From assembly GCA_019115745.1 (NCBI GenBank), contig DXDA01000012.1:1-43442 (forward strand): a DNA stretch of 43,442 bases. The letters run 5' to 3'. Positions 18,747 through 26,119 of the stretch are shown here, piece by piece. The first letter of the stretch is position 1. The number at the start of each line of letters is the position of its first letter. A program made the position numbers and the translations under genes. The notes below the pieces were generated by a model that had not been told where the DNA came from, searched no databases, and saw nothing but the letters and a program-made list of their open reading frames with translations. The DNA is from Candidatus Alistipes intestinigallinarum (GTDB lineage: Bacteria > Bacteroidota > Bacteroidia > Bacteroidales > Rikenellaceae).

Positions 18747-20058
18747 TCGGAGAGTTCGGACGAGCGGCGTGGGCCATTATCGTTGGGTGATCTGCGCGCT
18801 GCTGTTTTTTGCCACGACCCTGAACTACCTCGACCGAACGGTTATCGGACTGCTCAAGGACGAGATCGGGGTCCAATTCGGCTGGAGCGAGAGCGATTAC
18901 AGCAACATCGTCGTCTGTTTCCAGGTCGCCTATGCTGTCGGGTTGCTCGGGGTCGGCTGGCTGATCGACCGATTGGGAACGAAGATCGGCTACTTTCTCT
19001 CGGTTCTGGTCTGGAGTTTGGCAACCATCCTCCATGGATTTGCCCGCGGGACATTCGGATTTGCCGCAGCGCGCAGCCTGCTGGGACTGAGTGAATCGGG
19101 AAACTTCCCGGCAGCCAACAAGACGGTTGCAGAGTGGTTCCCGGGAAAAGAGCGGGCTCTAGCAACTGGAATTTACAATTCGGGATCGAATATCGGAGCG
19201 ATTGTCGCTCCGGTTCTGATTCCGTGGCTGCTGATGAGTTACGGCTGGGAATCGGCCTTCTACGTAACCGGAGCGCTCGGGCTGTTGTGGCTTCTTCTGT
19301 GGGCGGTATTCTACGGAAAGCCTGCGGAGAAAAAGATCTTACCTTCGGAGTTGGCGTATATCAACTCCGATACCGAAACCGCAACCGCCGACGACACGTC
19401 CGACAAGAAAGTTCACTGGTCCAGCCTTCTGAGGGAGAGGAACGTTTGGGCATTCATCGTCGGAAAACTGTTCTCGGACCCGATCTGGTGGTTCTTTCTG
19501 TTCTGGCTTCCGTCGTTCCTGAAGAACGAATACGGACTGGATGGAATGGAGATCTCCTTCCCCTTGATCGTGGTGTATACCTTCTCTTCGCTGGGCAGTA
19601 TCCTGGGAGGGTGGCTTCCAAAATTCCTGATCAACCGGGGTATGGAGACGCGTAAAGCGCGTTCCCGATCGATGTTGCTGTATGCGCTGCTTCCATTGGC
19701 CGTATTGTTCACACAAACGGCCGGATTGGCGAACATGTGGTTTGCAATTCTCATCATCAGCATCGCCTGCGCTGCACACTGTGCCTGGATGGCCAATCTG
19801 TTTGCCACGGTCTCCGACAACTTCCCCAAGCGAATGGTGGCCTCCATTACCGGCATCGGAGGCATGGCAGGATCGGTGGGAGGCATCGTTGTCGCCAAAC
19901 TGGCCGGAATTCTTTTCGACCACTACAAGGCGATGGATCAGCTCAGCGTCGGTTACGGCATCATGTTCGTCATCTGTGCACTCGCCTATATCTCAGCGTG
20001 GGTGATCATGGCCGTACTGAGTCGCAAAAGAACAATGCAACAACCAGAATCTAAATGA
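18733..20058 (+). CDS. MFS transporter, anion:cation symporter (ACS) family, hexuronate-like
   Basis: The 441-residue protein has 12 predicted membrane helices and the ACS-family opening (NYLDRTVIGLLKDEIG, about 30-45), the cytoplasmic loop WLIDRLGTKIG and the SESGNFPAANKTVAEWFP segment typical of hexuronate and tartrate transporters such as ExuT. It would carry the uronate or keto-deoxyuronate released in the periplasm into the cytosol by proton symport. It overlaps the URO-D gene by 14 bases, and its stop overlaps the reductase start as ATGA, so the three are translationally coupled. Confidence 0.88.
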   Translation: MENTDRRVRTSGVGHYRWVICALLFFATTLNYLDRTVIGLLKDEIGVQFGWSESDYSNIVVCFQVAYAVGLLGVGWLIDRLGTKIGYFLSVLVWSLATILHGFARGTFGFAAARSLLGLSESGNFPAANKTVAEWFPGKERALATGIYNSGSNIGAIVAPVLIPWLLMSYGWESAFYVTGALGLLWLLLWAVFYGKPAEKKILPSELAYINSDTETATADDTSDKKVHWSSLLRERNVWAFIVGKLFSDPIWWFFLFWLPSFLKNEYGLDGMEISFPLIVVYTFSSLGSILGGWLPKFLINRGMETRKARSRSMLLYALLPLAVLFTQTAGLANMWFAILIISIACAAHCAWMANLFATVSDNFPKRMVASITGIGGMAGSVGGIVVAKLAGILFDHYKAMDQLSVGYGIMFVICALAYISAWVIMAVLSRKRTMQQPESK

Positions 20059-21008
20059 TGAAAAGACGAGAAATAACCGGTTCCGGGCTTGACGTCAGCC
20101 GTTATTGCCTGGGCACGATGTATTTCGGGACCAAAGTCAGCGAACGCGAATCGTTCCAGCTTTTGGACCTGTATGCGGATCGGGGCGGGAATTTCCTGGA
20201 CTGCGCAAACAAATATGCCTCGTGGGTTCCGGGATTCGCCGGCGGCGAGAGCGAACGTGTAGTGGGCAAGTGGATGAAGCATCGCCGGCGGGAGGAGTGG
20301 ATTCTCACCTCGAAAGTCGGCTTTGCATATGGAACGATTCCGAAGACGCTCTCCGCCCGAGTCATCATCTCGGAGTGTGAGAAGTCGCTCAAGCGGCTGG
20401 GAACGGACCATATCGATCTCTACTTTGCGCATAGCCAGGACCCGCTTACACCGGTAGAGGAGAGCATGGAGGCCTTCCACCAACTGGTCACAAGCGGAAA
20501 GGTCCGAAGCATTGGTGCGAGTAACCACGATGTGTTGCGTCTTGCGGAATCGAACCGCACGGCGCAACACTTGGGCCTGGAAAGTTTCACCGTTCTGCAA
20601 CAACGCTATACGTTGCTTCAACCCTATGTCGGAGCGGATTTCGGGACACAATACATTCTCACTCCGGAACAGGAGTCATATTGTCGCTCAGCGGGTATTA
20701 CGCTCATGGCCTACTCCCCGCTGCTGGGTGGAGTGTACGGCGAAGCATCGCCCACACTGCCCGTCCAATATGACAATTCGCATAACCGGAAAATCCTGGA
20801 GATCATCCGGAAATATGCCGAAGAGTCGGGATACTCACCCATGCAACTGGTTCTTGCAGGGATTTCGGAATTCCGAGACATTATCCCCATCGTAGCAGCC
20901 AGCAGCGAATCCCATCTTGCGGAGAGCCTTTCGATTCCCTCCTCCGAAGTCGTCAGCCGCATGATGGAAGAGATCGACGCATTGGATACCTTTCGCATAA
21001 AATATTGA
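20055..21008 (+). CDS. Aldo/keto reductase
   Basis: The 317-residue TIM-barrel NADPH-dependent oxidoreductase has the complete tetrad Asp49, Tyr54 (in DCANKY), Lys87 (LTSKVG) and His126 (YFAHSQD). The LGTDHIDLYFAH segment and the C-terminal cofactor region are typical. No signal peptide, so cytosolic. The start is one of two adjacent ATG codons; 20055 overlaps the MFS stop as ATGA. As the last gene of the operon it probably reduces or oxidises the imported sugar acid or its keto derivative. The true substrate is not evident. Confidence 0.9.
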   Translation: MMKRREITGSGLDVSRYCLGTMYFGTKVSERESFQLLDLYADRGGNFLDCANKYASWVPGFAGGESERVVGKWMKHRRREEWILTSKVGFAYGTIPKTLSARVIISECEKSLKRLGTDHIDLYFAHSQDPLTPVEESMEAFHQLVTSGKVRSIGASNHDVLRLAESNRTAQHLGLESFTVLQQRYTLLQPYVGADFGTQYILTPEQESYCRSAGITLMAYSPLLGGVYGEASPTLPVQYDNSHNRKILEIIRKYAEESGYSPMQLVLAGISEFRDIIPIVAASSESHLAESLSIPSSEVVSRMMEEIDALDTFRIKY

Positions 21009-21065
21009 GATACCAGAGCAAACTACGGCGACTATAAAATAATAATCCACCTTTTCGGGCGTGGA

Positions 21066-21085
21066 ATAGCCTGATTTTTGGCTAT
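21066..21085. promoter_or_regulatory. Inverted repeat overlapping the gntR promoter
   Basis: ATAGCC (21066-21071) and GGCTAT (21080-21085) are perfect arms around an 8-base spacer. The right arm runs into the -7 box, so a bound protein would block the promoter. Autoregulation by the GntR protein is a reasonable inference. Confidence 0.35.
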
Positions 21086-21090
21086 CTTTG
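21083..21090 (+). promoter_or_regulatory. gntR -7 box
   Basis: TATCTTTG matches TAnnTTTG and lies 23 bases before ATG 21114. It excludes the earlier in-frame TTG at 21078 as start, since that codon is upstream of the expected transcript start. Confidence 0.6.
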
Positions 21091-21113
21091 TGATCGACCA
21101 GCATGAACCAACC

Positions 21114-21839
21114 ATGGATATCGATCACAATAGCCCGCGCCCGCTGCACCTCCAGGCGGAAGACATTCTCCGAAAGCTGATAGCCTCCGAAGAGTATAAA
21201 AACGGCAAACTGCTCCCGAATGAAGTAGCCTTGTCTGCCCAACTCCACATATCCCGCAATACATTGCGACAAGCGGTGAACAAATTGGTTTTCGAAGGGC
21301 TTCTCGTTCGGAAAAAGGGTTACGGGACCAAAGTCGTTCGGAAGAGTATTGTCGGCGGAGTAAAAAACTGGCTCAGCTTTTCCCAGGAAATGAAACTGCT
21401 CGGGATTGAGATTCACAATTTTGAATTGCACGTCAGTTCGAAACCAGCCAACGAGGAGATTGCGCATTTTTTCGATTTAAAGAGAGACAATCCCCGCTGT
21501 GTGGTCCTCGAACGGGTCCGGGGACGAAAGGATTATCCGTTCGTCTATTTCATTTCGTTTTTCAATCCGTCCATCGGGATCAGTATGGACGAAGATTTCA
21601 CCCGGCCGTTATACGAAATACTCGAATCCGAATACGGCATCATCGTCAAAACCAGTAAAGAGGAGATTTCGGCTCGACTTGCCGGTCCCGCCATCGCCGA
21701 GAAACTCGACATGGGAGCCGGTGAGCCAATCCTGATCCGGAAAAGGTTCGTTTATGATACCGCGGGGACTCCGGTCGAATACAACATCGGTTATTACCGG
21801 GCCGACAGTTTCACCTACTCGATCACGGCCGAGCGTTAA
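21114..21839 (+). CDS. GntR-family regulator with UTRA ligand domain
   Basis: The 241-residue product has an N-terminal winged helix (about 8-75; LPNEVALSAQLHISRNTLRQ) and a C-terminal UTRA domain (about 95-235) that senses a small metabolite, as in the HutC subfamily. It should repress until an inducer, here probably a sugar acid or phosphosugar from the PUL pathway, binds. ATG 21114 is chosen because the -7 box overlaps the upstream TTG start. The gene is separated from the reductase by 105 bases and has its own promoter and a strong terminator, so it is a single-gene unit. Confidence 0.92.
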   Translation: MDIDHNSPRPLHLQAEDILRKLIASEEYKNGKLLPNEVALSAQLHISRNTLRQAVNKLVFEGLLVRKKGYGTKVVRKSIVGGVKNWLSFSQEMKLLGIEIHNFELHVSSKPANEEIAHFFDLKRDNPRCVVLERVRGRKDYPFVYFISFFNPSIGISMDEDFTRPLYEILESEYGIIVKTSKEEISARLAGPAIAEKLDMGAGEPILIRKRFVYDTAGTPVEYNIGYYRADSFTYSITAER

Positions 21840-21933
21840 GAGCCATTTTTCGAGTTCGCCGTTCACTTTTCGTCCCGGATGACGAAATCCGTGTCCAAAA
21901 TCCAGAATCATCCCATCTGACACTTACGACTAA

Positions 21934-21966
21934 CCCCGAAGAGGATTGTCTTCGGGGCATTTTTAT
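21934..21966 (+). terminator. Rho-independent terminator after gntR
   Basis: CCCCGAAGA (21934-21942) and TCTTCGGGG (21949-21957) form a perfect 9-base stem with a 6-base loop, followed by CATTTTTATT. It closes the PUL. Confidence 0.88.
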
Positions 21967-22046
21967 TCAAATCACAGCAGACCGAACAGCCGACATTCGG
22001 TTGCATATTTTTTAGGGCCTGACGAGAATTATAAAAAATTATTTCA

Positions 22047-22054
22047 TATATTTG
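22047..22054 (+). promoter_or_regulatory. -7 box for the small unknown gene
   Basis: TATATTTG matches TAnnTTTG. It is about 216 bases before the ATG at 22263, which gives a long leader. No clear -33 element was found. Confidence 0.5.
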
Positions 22055-22262
22055 CAATACAAAATATGATTTTAAATATATAAAATACAACTTTTCAACC
22101 CCAAGCGTTAAGATTCCGATTGGCGATAAAGGCAGGAATCCGCACTTTTGTTTGTGCAAACAACCCGGTATCATCCGCCTTCCGACCCGTTACAACCCAC
22201 CCAAGCGATTGCCTCCGGGAAGTTGCCCACGGCAGACATACGAACCCTCAAACTTCAACATC

Positions 22263-22637
22263 ATGTACGTTCCCGATCATCTGAAATGGCGGATTCTTCT
22301 GGCTCAGGAACTGAAACGGTTCTATTTCGAGCGAGAAAATGCCCACCGCAACTGTAAACGCATCTTCGAACTCTACGGTCGCTACCTGTTGGGCACAACC
22401 TACGACACGTTTTTGAGTTATCTGAACCAGTTAAAATACGAGATCGGCAACCTCAAACTCCCCTCCTACGTCACCGCAGCCATCGGATTGCTCGAACCGC
22501 TTCGCATAGCCAGTGAACGACTGCGCTGCCGGAAGGCGAACGGCACATGGAATTTAGTGGAGCTCACCGAGGAGGCACTTTCCGTACTCCGCGAGCGATC
22601 GGCCGCATCCCGGAACTACCCGAACCGCATAGCCTGA
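22263..22637 (+). CDS. Small unknown protein (124 residues)
   Basis: The product is not recognised. It is mostly helical, charged and without a signal peptide or membrane helix. Residues about 25-60 (NCKRIFELYGRYLLGTTYDT and what follows) look like a helix-turn-helix-sized three-helix unit, but I cannot name a family. The frame extends upstream to a TTG at 22152, but that part is poor in coding character, so ATG 22263 is preferred. It stands alone between the gntR terminator and tRNA-Ser, with its own promoter. Confidence 0.6.
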   Translation: MYVPDHLKWRILLAQELKRFYFERENAHRNCKRIFELYGRYLLGTTYDTFLSYLNQLKYEIGNLKLPSYVTAAIGLLEPLRIASERLRCRKANGTWNLVELTEEALSVLRERSAASRNYPNRIA

Positions 22638-22664
22638 GTTCTTCAAGCAACAACTCCAACCGTC

Positions 22665-22734
22665 AACGGCCCCGCTTCTCGTCTCTATTCTCATCACACA
22701 CCCACATCCACACACATCCACAACAGGGGCCGTT
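22665..22734. other. Long-arm hairpin with a G-free loop
   Basis: AACGGCCCC (22665-22673) and GGGGCCGTT (22726-22734) are perfect 9-base inverted arms. The loop is C/A/T-rich, with 44 bases (22682-22725) that contain no G and repeat CCACATCCACACACATCCAC-like units. It could be a Rho-dependent termination region or part of a small RNA. Confidence 0.45.
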
Positions 22735-22742
22735 TACAAAGA

Positions 22743-22775
22743 TTCACCCCGTTCTCCAATGGAGGACGGGGTGAA
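22743..22775. terminator. Hairpin between the small gene and tRNA-Ser
   Basis: TTCACCCCGT (22743-22752) pairs with ACGGGGTGAA (22766-22775), with further pairing of TCTCCA and TGGAG inside. There is no good T-run on either strand, so it is either a weak terminator shared by the convergent units or an RNA processing structure. Confidence 0.5.
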
Positions 22776-22815
22776 AAGTACATTCCGAATTCTCAGCATC
22801 CGGGATCCGGATCAG

Positions 22816-22903
22816 CGGAAAGAAGGGGATTCGAACCCCTGAAACCCTTTTGAGGTTTACTCGCTTTCCAGGCGGGCCAGTTCAACCACTCCTGCATCTT
22901 TCC
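22816..22903 (-). tRNA. tRNA-Ser (anticodon GGA)
   Basis: On the minus strand the 88 bases fold as a class II tRNA. The acceptor GGAAAGA pairs with TCTTTCC, with G as discriminator. The D stem is CAG/CTG, the anticodon loop CTGGAAA gives anticodon GGA, the long variable arm pairs AAACC with GGTTT, and the T arm is AGGGG TTCGAAT CCCCT. CCA is not encoded (the next bases read CTG), as is usual in Bacteroidota. The anticodon stem CCCGC/GCGAG has one C-A mismatch at 28-42. Confidence 0.93.
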
Positions 22904-22914
22904 GTAATGTGCTG

Positions 22915-22946
22915 CAAAAGTACGCAATATTTCCGGAATCTGCAAA
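22915..22946 (-). promoter_or_regulatory. Promoter of tRNA-Ser
   Basis: On the minus strand TTTG (22943-22946) is followed after 20 bases by TACTTTTG (22915-22922), 11 bases before the first tRNA base. Spacing and sequence match the Bacteroidota consensus very well. Confidence 0.8.
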
Positions 22947-23014
22947 TGACGGCGTTTTTTTCTGCACAAAGAGCGGGACAGGAGGAGCGGTTCGCACGGC
23001 AAACTTCATCCGCA

Positions 23015-23629
23015 CTACCGGATATAGCTCGTCACGATACGCTGTTCGGGGTCGGGACGCTTCTCCTCAGCCGTCAGTCCGGCCTTCAGCACCCGGGCCA
23101 TGTTCCGGCCGAGGACCCGCATGATCTGCAAACCCTCCAGATCCTGCGCCGCTTCACCGGGCAAACGTCCGTGGACGCTGTTCCAATACTGCGACGAGAC
23201 GACCGGCATGTTCGAGAGGGTGAAATACTTGTTCAAGCGGTCGAATGCGGCGCTGGCGCCACCGCGGCGGCACACCACGACAGCCGCCGCAGGCTTGTAG
23301 GCCAGCCGGTCCGTGCAGGAGACAAACAGACGGTCGAGCAGGGCGCACAACGAACCGTTGGGGCCGGCAAAATAGACCGGCGACCCGACGATAAGGCCGT
23401 CGGCCTGCGCGAGTTTTTCCCGAATCAGCATGTAGAGGTCATCCTCGAATGCGCAGCAGCCGGTCTGGGCACACGACCAGCAGGCGATGCACCCGGGCAC
23501 GGGTCGGGTTCCGAGGGGGACGATTTCGGTTTCGATGCCCTCGGCTTCGAGCGTACGGGCGACTTCACTCAGCGCGATGAAGGTATTTCCTTCGCGGTGA
23601 GGGCTTCCATTGATCAGCAATACTTTCAT
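23015..23629 (-). CDS. Flavodoxin-like NAD(P)H-dependent FMN reductase
   Basis: The 204-residue product opens with KVLLINGSPHREGNTF, the phosphate-binding loop of the flavodoxin-like FMN reductase family, and has GSPVYFAGPNG (about 98-108) for flavin binding. A cysteine cluster (CIACWSCAQTGCC, about 47-59) lies where related iron-sulfur flavoproteins have their metal site, although the spacing is not the classical one. It would be a cytoplasmic electron-transfer or quinone/disulfide reductase. It has its own promoter and diverges from the endonuclease/phosphatase-family gene. Confidence 0.85.
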   Translation of the reverse strand: MKVLLINGSPHREGNTFIALSEVARTLEAEGIETEIVPLGTRPVPGCIACWSCAQTGCCAFEDDLYMLIREKLAQADGLIVGSPVYFAGPNGSLCALLDRLFVSCTDRLAYKPAAAVVVCRRGGASAAFDRLNKYFTLSNMPVVSSQYWNSVHGRLPGEAAQDLEGLQIMRVLGRNMARVLKAGLTAEEKRPDPEQRIVTSYIR

Positions 23630-23740
23630 GGACTAAATCGAATAAGGTAATCACCACATCCCGGACAGAAACGGAGGAGACACCCTCTTGAGCGCCTTCC
23701 GCCGACGTTGTCCGCGGCACATTCCGCCCGGGACGCAGAA

Positions 23741-23748
23741 CAAAGATA
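23741..23748 (-). promoter_or_regulatory. -7 box of the flavodoxin-like gene
   Basis: Minus-strand TATCTTTG, about 112 bases before the start codon at 23629. A -33 element at the right distance is not obvious. Confidence 0.55.
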
Positions 23749-23800
23749 CGAAATCCGCGGCAAATCCCGAAATCGGGAGGATAGAGTGCGAATAAAAACG

Positions 23801-23808
23801 TATCTTTG
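23801..23808 (+). promoter_or_regulatory. -7 box of the endonuclease/phosphatase-family gene
   Basis: TATCTTTG on the plus strand, 165 bases before ATG 23973, implying a long leader. Confidence 0.55.
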
Positions 23809-23972
23809 TGACACGGGACTTCCAACCGCTGCAACCGGGCTCGGATACGCTCATCATGCCGGGCCGAACGCCGGGCCGAGCGAATACCGACCGACCGTCG
23901 GGCAGCCGCGAAGCAGAACGGGACGCCCCCGAAGCACAATCGGAGATAACAAACCAGTAAAACATAAAACCC

Positions 23973-24824
23973 ATGAAAAAGAGTGTAATCCTGTGGACCT
24001 TATCGGCACCTCTGCTTCTTCTGACGGCGTGCGGTCCGCAACCGAAAGCGGAACTGAACGTGATGACGTTCAACATGCGCTACGACAATCCGCACGACAG
24101 TGCGAACAACTGGCAATTCCGCCGCGACCGGGTCGCCCGGGTCATCGAATCGCAAACCATCGACATCTTCGGGGCACAGGAGTTGTTGATCAACCAGCTC
24201 AACGACCTGAAGGGGTTGCTTCCCGGCTACGCCGAGGTAGGTGTAGGACGCGACGACGGAGCCGAAGCCGGCGAATTCAACCCGGTTTTCTACCGTACGG
24301 AGCGTTTCGAACTGCTCGACTGGGGGACCTTCTGGTTGAGCGAGACTCCCGAGCAGGCGGGTTCGAAGGGGTGGGACGGCGCCTGCAACCGGCTGGCGAC
24401 CTGGACCGTGCTCCGTGACCGCGAGGGCCGCGAGCTTTTCTTCATCAACACCCACCTGGATCATGTGGGCGAAATGGCCCGCCGCGAGGGTGTTTCGCTT
24501 CTGCTGGAGCGCATCGCCCGCCTCTCCGCGGGGCGTCCCGTCGTACTGACGGGCGACTTCAACGCCGAGCCCGAATCGGCCGTGATCACCCATGTCACAG
24601 AGAGCGGACTGCTGCATCACACGCGCGACGCGGCGGCCGAATGCCAGGGTCCGAACTGGAGTTTCTCCGCTTTCGGCAGAATTCCCGAGTCGGAACGCAC
24701 GCTGATCGACTATATCTTCGTCAACGACGGCTTCGAGACACTCTTCTACGCCGTACTGCCCGACACGCTCGACGGCGGCTGCGTATCGGACCACGCCCCC
24801 GTCATGGCAAAACTGCGGTTTTAA
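23973..24824 (+). CDS. Endonuclease/exonuclease/phosphatase (EEP) family lipoprotein
   Basis: The 283-residue protein has a lipobox (LLLTACG, Cys20) and an EEP domain over its full length. Visible motifs are NVMTFNMRYD (N-terminal), GAQELL (metal-binding Glu), NTHLDHVG, LTGDFNAEP and the C-terminal SDHAPV with the catalytic histidine. Secreted Bacteroidota proteins of this type act on phosphodiesters, phosphoinositides or nucleic acids in the envelope; the exact substrate is unknown. The start is preceded by an A-rich leader. It is probably co-transcribed with the metallophosphatase gene 151 bases downstream. Confidence 0.9.
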   Translation: MKKSVILWTLSAPLLLLTACGPQPKAELNVMTFNMRYDNPHDSANNWQFRRDRVARVIESQTIDIFGAQELLINQLNDLKGLLPGYAEVGVGRDDGAEAGEFNPVFYRTERFELLDWGTFWLSETPEQAGSKGWDGACNRLATWTVLRDREGRELFFINTHLDHVGEMARREGVSLLLERIARLSAGRPVVLTGDFNAEPESAVITHVTESGLLHHTRDAAAECQGPNWSFSAFGRIPESERTLIDYIFVNDGFETLFYAVLPDTLDGGCVSDHAPVMAKLRF

Positions 24825-24975
24825 CAGCCACGCCCGGAGGAACCCGCCGGGGAGAGGCACTCTGTCCCTGCGGCCGACCGGGTCCGCGTGCATGACCTGC
24901 ATACGGCACTCCGGCGTGCGACCGGAGACGCCGCAGCGCATAAGCACCCAACGAATTGGAAACAACCCGACTATC

Positions 24976-25989
24976 ATGATCATGAAGAGAACTATTGCAT
25001 GGAGTATCGCATTGCTCGCAAGTCTAAGCACGGCAACCGCCCGGCCTGAACGGCTTCGGTTCTCCGACGACGGAACATTCCGCATCGTACAATTTACCGA
25101 CACGCATTTGGATGCCCGGATTCCGGAACGAGTTGCCGAGGCGGAGAAGACCTTCGCCCGCATCGACCGGACGATCCGGACGGAACACCCCGACCTGATT
25201 GTCTTTACGGGCGACGTCGTGACAGGACGCCCGGCCGCAGGGATGTGGCAACGGCTTCTGGATACACTTGTCCGGCGAGGCGTACCCTACTGCATTGTCC
25301 TGGGCAACCACGACGCCGAACAGGACCTTCCGCGCACGGAGATAGCGCGGCTGGTCACATCGGCCAAGGGGAGCCTCAACACGCTCGCGGCGTCGGGCGA
25401 GTTGGCGGATGCAGAGCTGCCGGTTTACGGATCGGCGATCCCGGGGCCTGCCGCCGTGCTTTACTGCCTCGATTCACACGACTACTCGACGCTGGAGGGG
25501 ATCAACGGATACGGATGGTTCCGTCCGGAACAGATCGCATGGCTGCGGCAAAGCTGCGAAGCCCGCACGTCGGCCAACAACGGCATAGCGCTTCCGGGCC
25601 TCGCCTTCTTTCACATTCCGCTTCCGGAGTACGTGACAGCGTGGCGCAATCCGGGCAATACCCGAATCGGACGGGCGGCTGAAAAGGAGTGCCCGGGAGT
25701 TCTGAATCCGGGGATGTTCGCCGCGATGGTGGAGAGCCGGAGTATCGTAGGGACGTTCGCGGGGCACGACCACGACATCGACTACCTGGTTGCGGAGCAG
25801 GGCATCGCACTCGGTTACGGACGTTTTTCGGGTGACAATACGACGTACAACAACCTGCGTCCGGGTGTGCGTGTCATCGTATTGAAGGAGGGCGTGCGGG
25901 GATTCGAGACCTGGATCCGGGAGGACGACGGACGGATCGTCGACCACGCCCGCTTCGAAGGCGGCAAAATCGTCAAGCACAACGAGTAA
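24976..25989 (+). CDS. Secreted calcineurin-like metallophosphoesterase
   Basis: The 337-residue product has a signal peptide (about 3-25, ending ATARP) and the metallophosphatase motifs in order: FTDTHLD, FTGDVV, GNHDAE, FHIPLPEY and GHDHDIDY. It resembles purple-acid-phosphatase-like periplasmic phosphodiesterases. The frame is open upstream to GTG/ATG-like codons near 24892, but the signal peptide starts only at ATG 24976 or ATG 24982; either is possible. It follows the EEP gene and ends before a bidirectional terminator, so the pair may work together on a phosphorylated or phosphodiester compound in the periplasm. Confidence 0.88.
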   Translation: MIMKRTIAWSIALLASLSTATARPERLRFSDDGTFRIVQFTDTHLDARIPERVAEAEKTFARIDRTIRTEHPDLIVFTGDVVTGRPAAGMWQRLLDTLVRRGVPYCIVLGNHDAEQDLPRTEIARLVTSAKGSLNTLAASGELADAELPVYGSAIPGPAAVLYCLDSHDYSTLEGINGYGWFRPEQIAWLRQSCEARTSANNGIALPGLAFFHIPLPEYVTAWRNPGNTRIGRAAEKECPGVLNPGMFAAMVESRSIVGTFAGHDHDIDYLVAEQGIALGYGRFSGDNTTYNNLRPGVRVIVLKEGVRGFETWIREDDGRIVDHARFEGGKIVKHNE

Positions 25990-26030
25990 GCCTCCAGGAG
26001 CGGGAGCCGCCCCCGTTTTCCGAAGCGCAC

Positions 26031-26067
26031 AAAAAAAGACAGGCCGATTGTTCGGTCTGTCTTTTTT
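26031..26067. terminator. Bidirectional terminator
   Basis: AAAAAAAGACAG and CTGTCTTTTTT flank an inner CCGA/TCGG stem, giving A-run and T-run on both sides. It separates the converging metallophosphoesterase and cysteine-repeat lipoprotein genes. Confidence 0.9.
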
Positions 26068-26119
26068 GTGGGAGAAGGATTCCACGATGGAATCGCCCTC
26101 CGGTCCGCAGTTCCGCGAA

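Larger units (their letters stand above)
21840..22262. other. AT-rich intergenic boundary region
   Basis: These 423 bases hold the gntR terminator (21934-21966), then a strongly AT-rich stretch (about 22005-22110) with a -7 box at 22047, and a leader of about 200 bases before the small gene at 22263. The leader includes a small hairpin (GCAC, 8 bases, GTGC at 22142-22157). No gene or known RNA was recognised. Confidence 0.6.
23630..23972. other. Divergent intergenic region with two promoters
   Basis: The 343 bases contain back-to-back -7 boxes 52 bases apart (23741-23748 minus; 23801-23808 plus), with CCCGA-AA-TCGGG (about 23767-23778) between them, which could be a shared operator. The plus-strand leader is about 160 bases, GC-rich, and contains GCCGGGCCGA twice (23858-23867 and 23870-23879). 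No gene was recognised. Confidence 0.55.

Noticed and set aside
21078..21113. TTG start extending the GntR protein by 12 residues
   Set aside because: The TTG lies upstream of the -7 box at 21083-21090, so it would not be on the transcript.
22682..22725. CA-rich repeats as a CRISPR leader or minisatellite
   Set aside because: Units are short and irregular and lie inside a hairpin loop; no repeat-spacer order.
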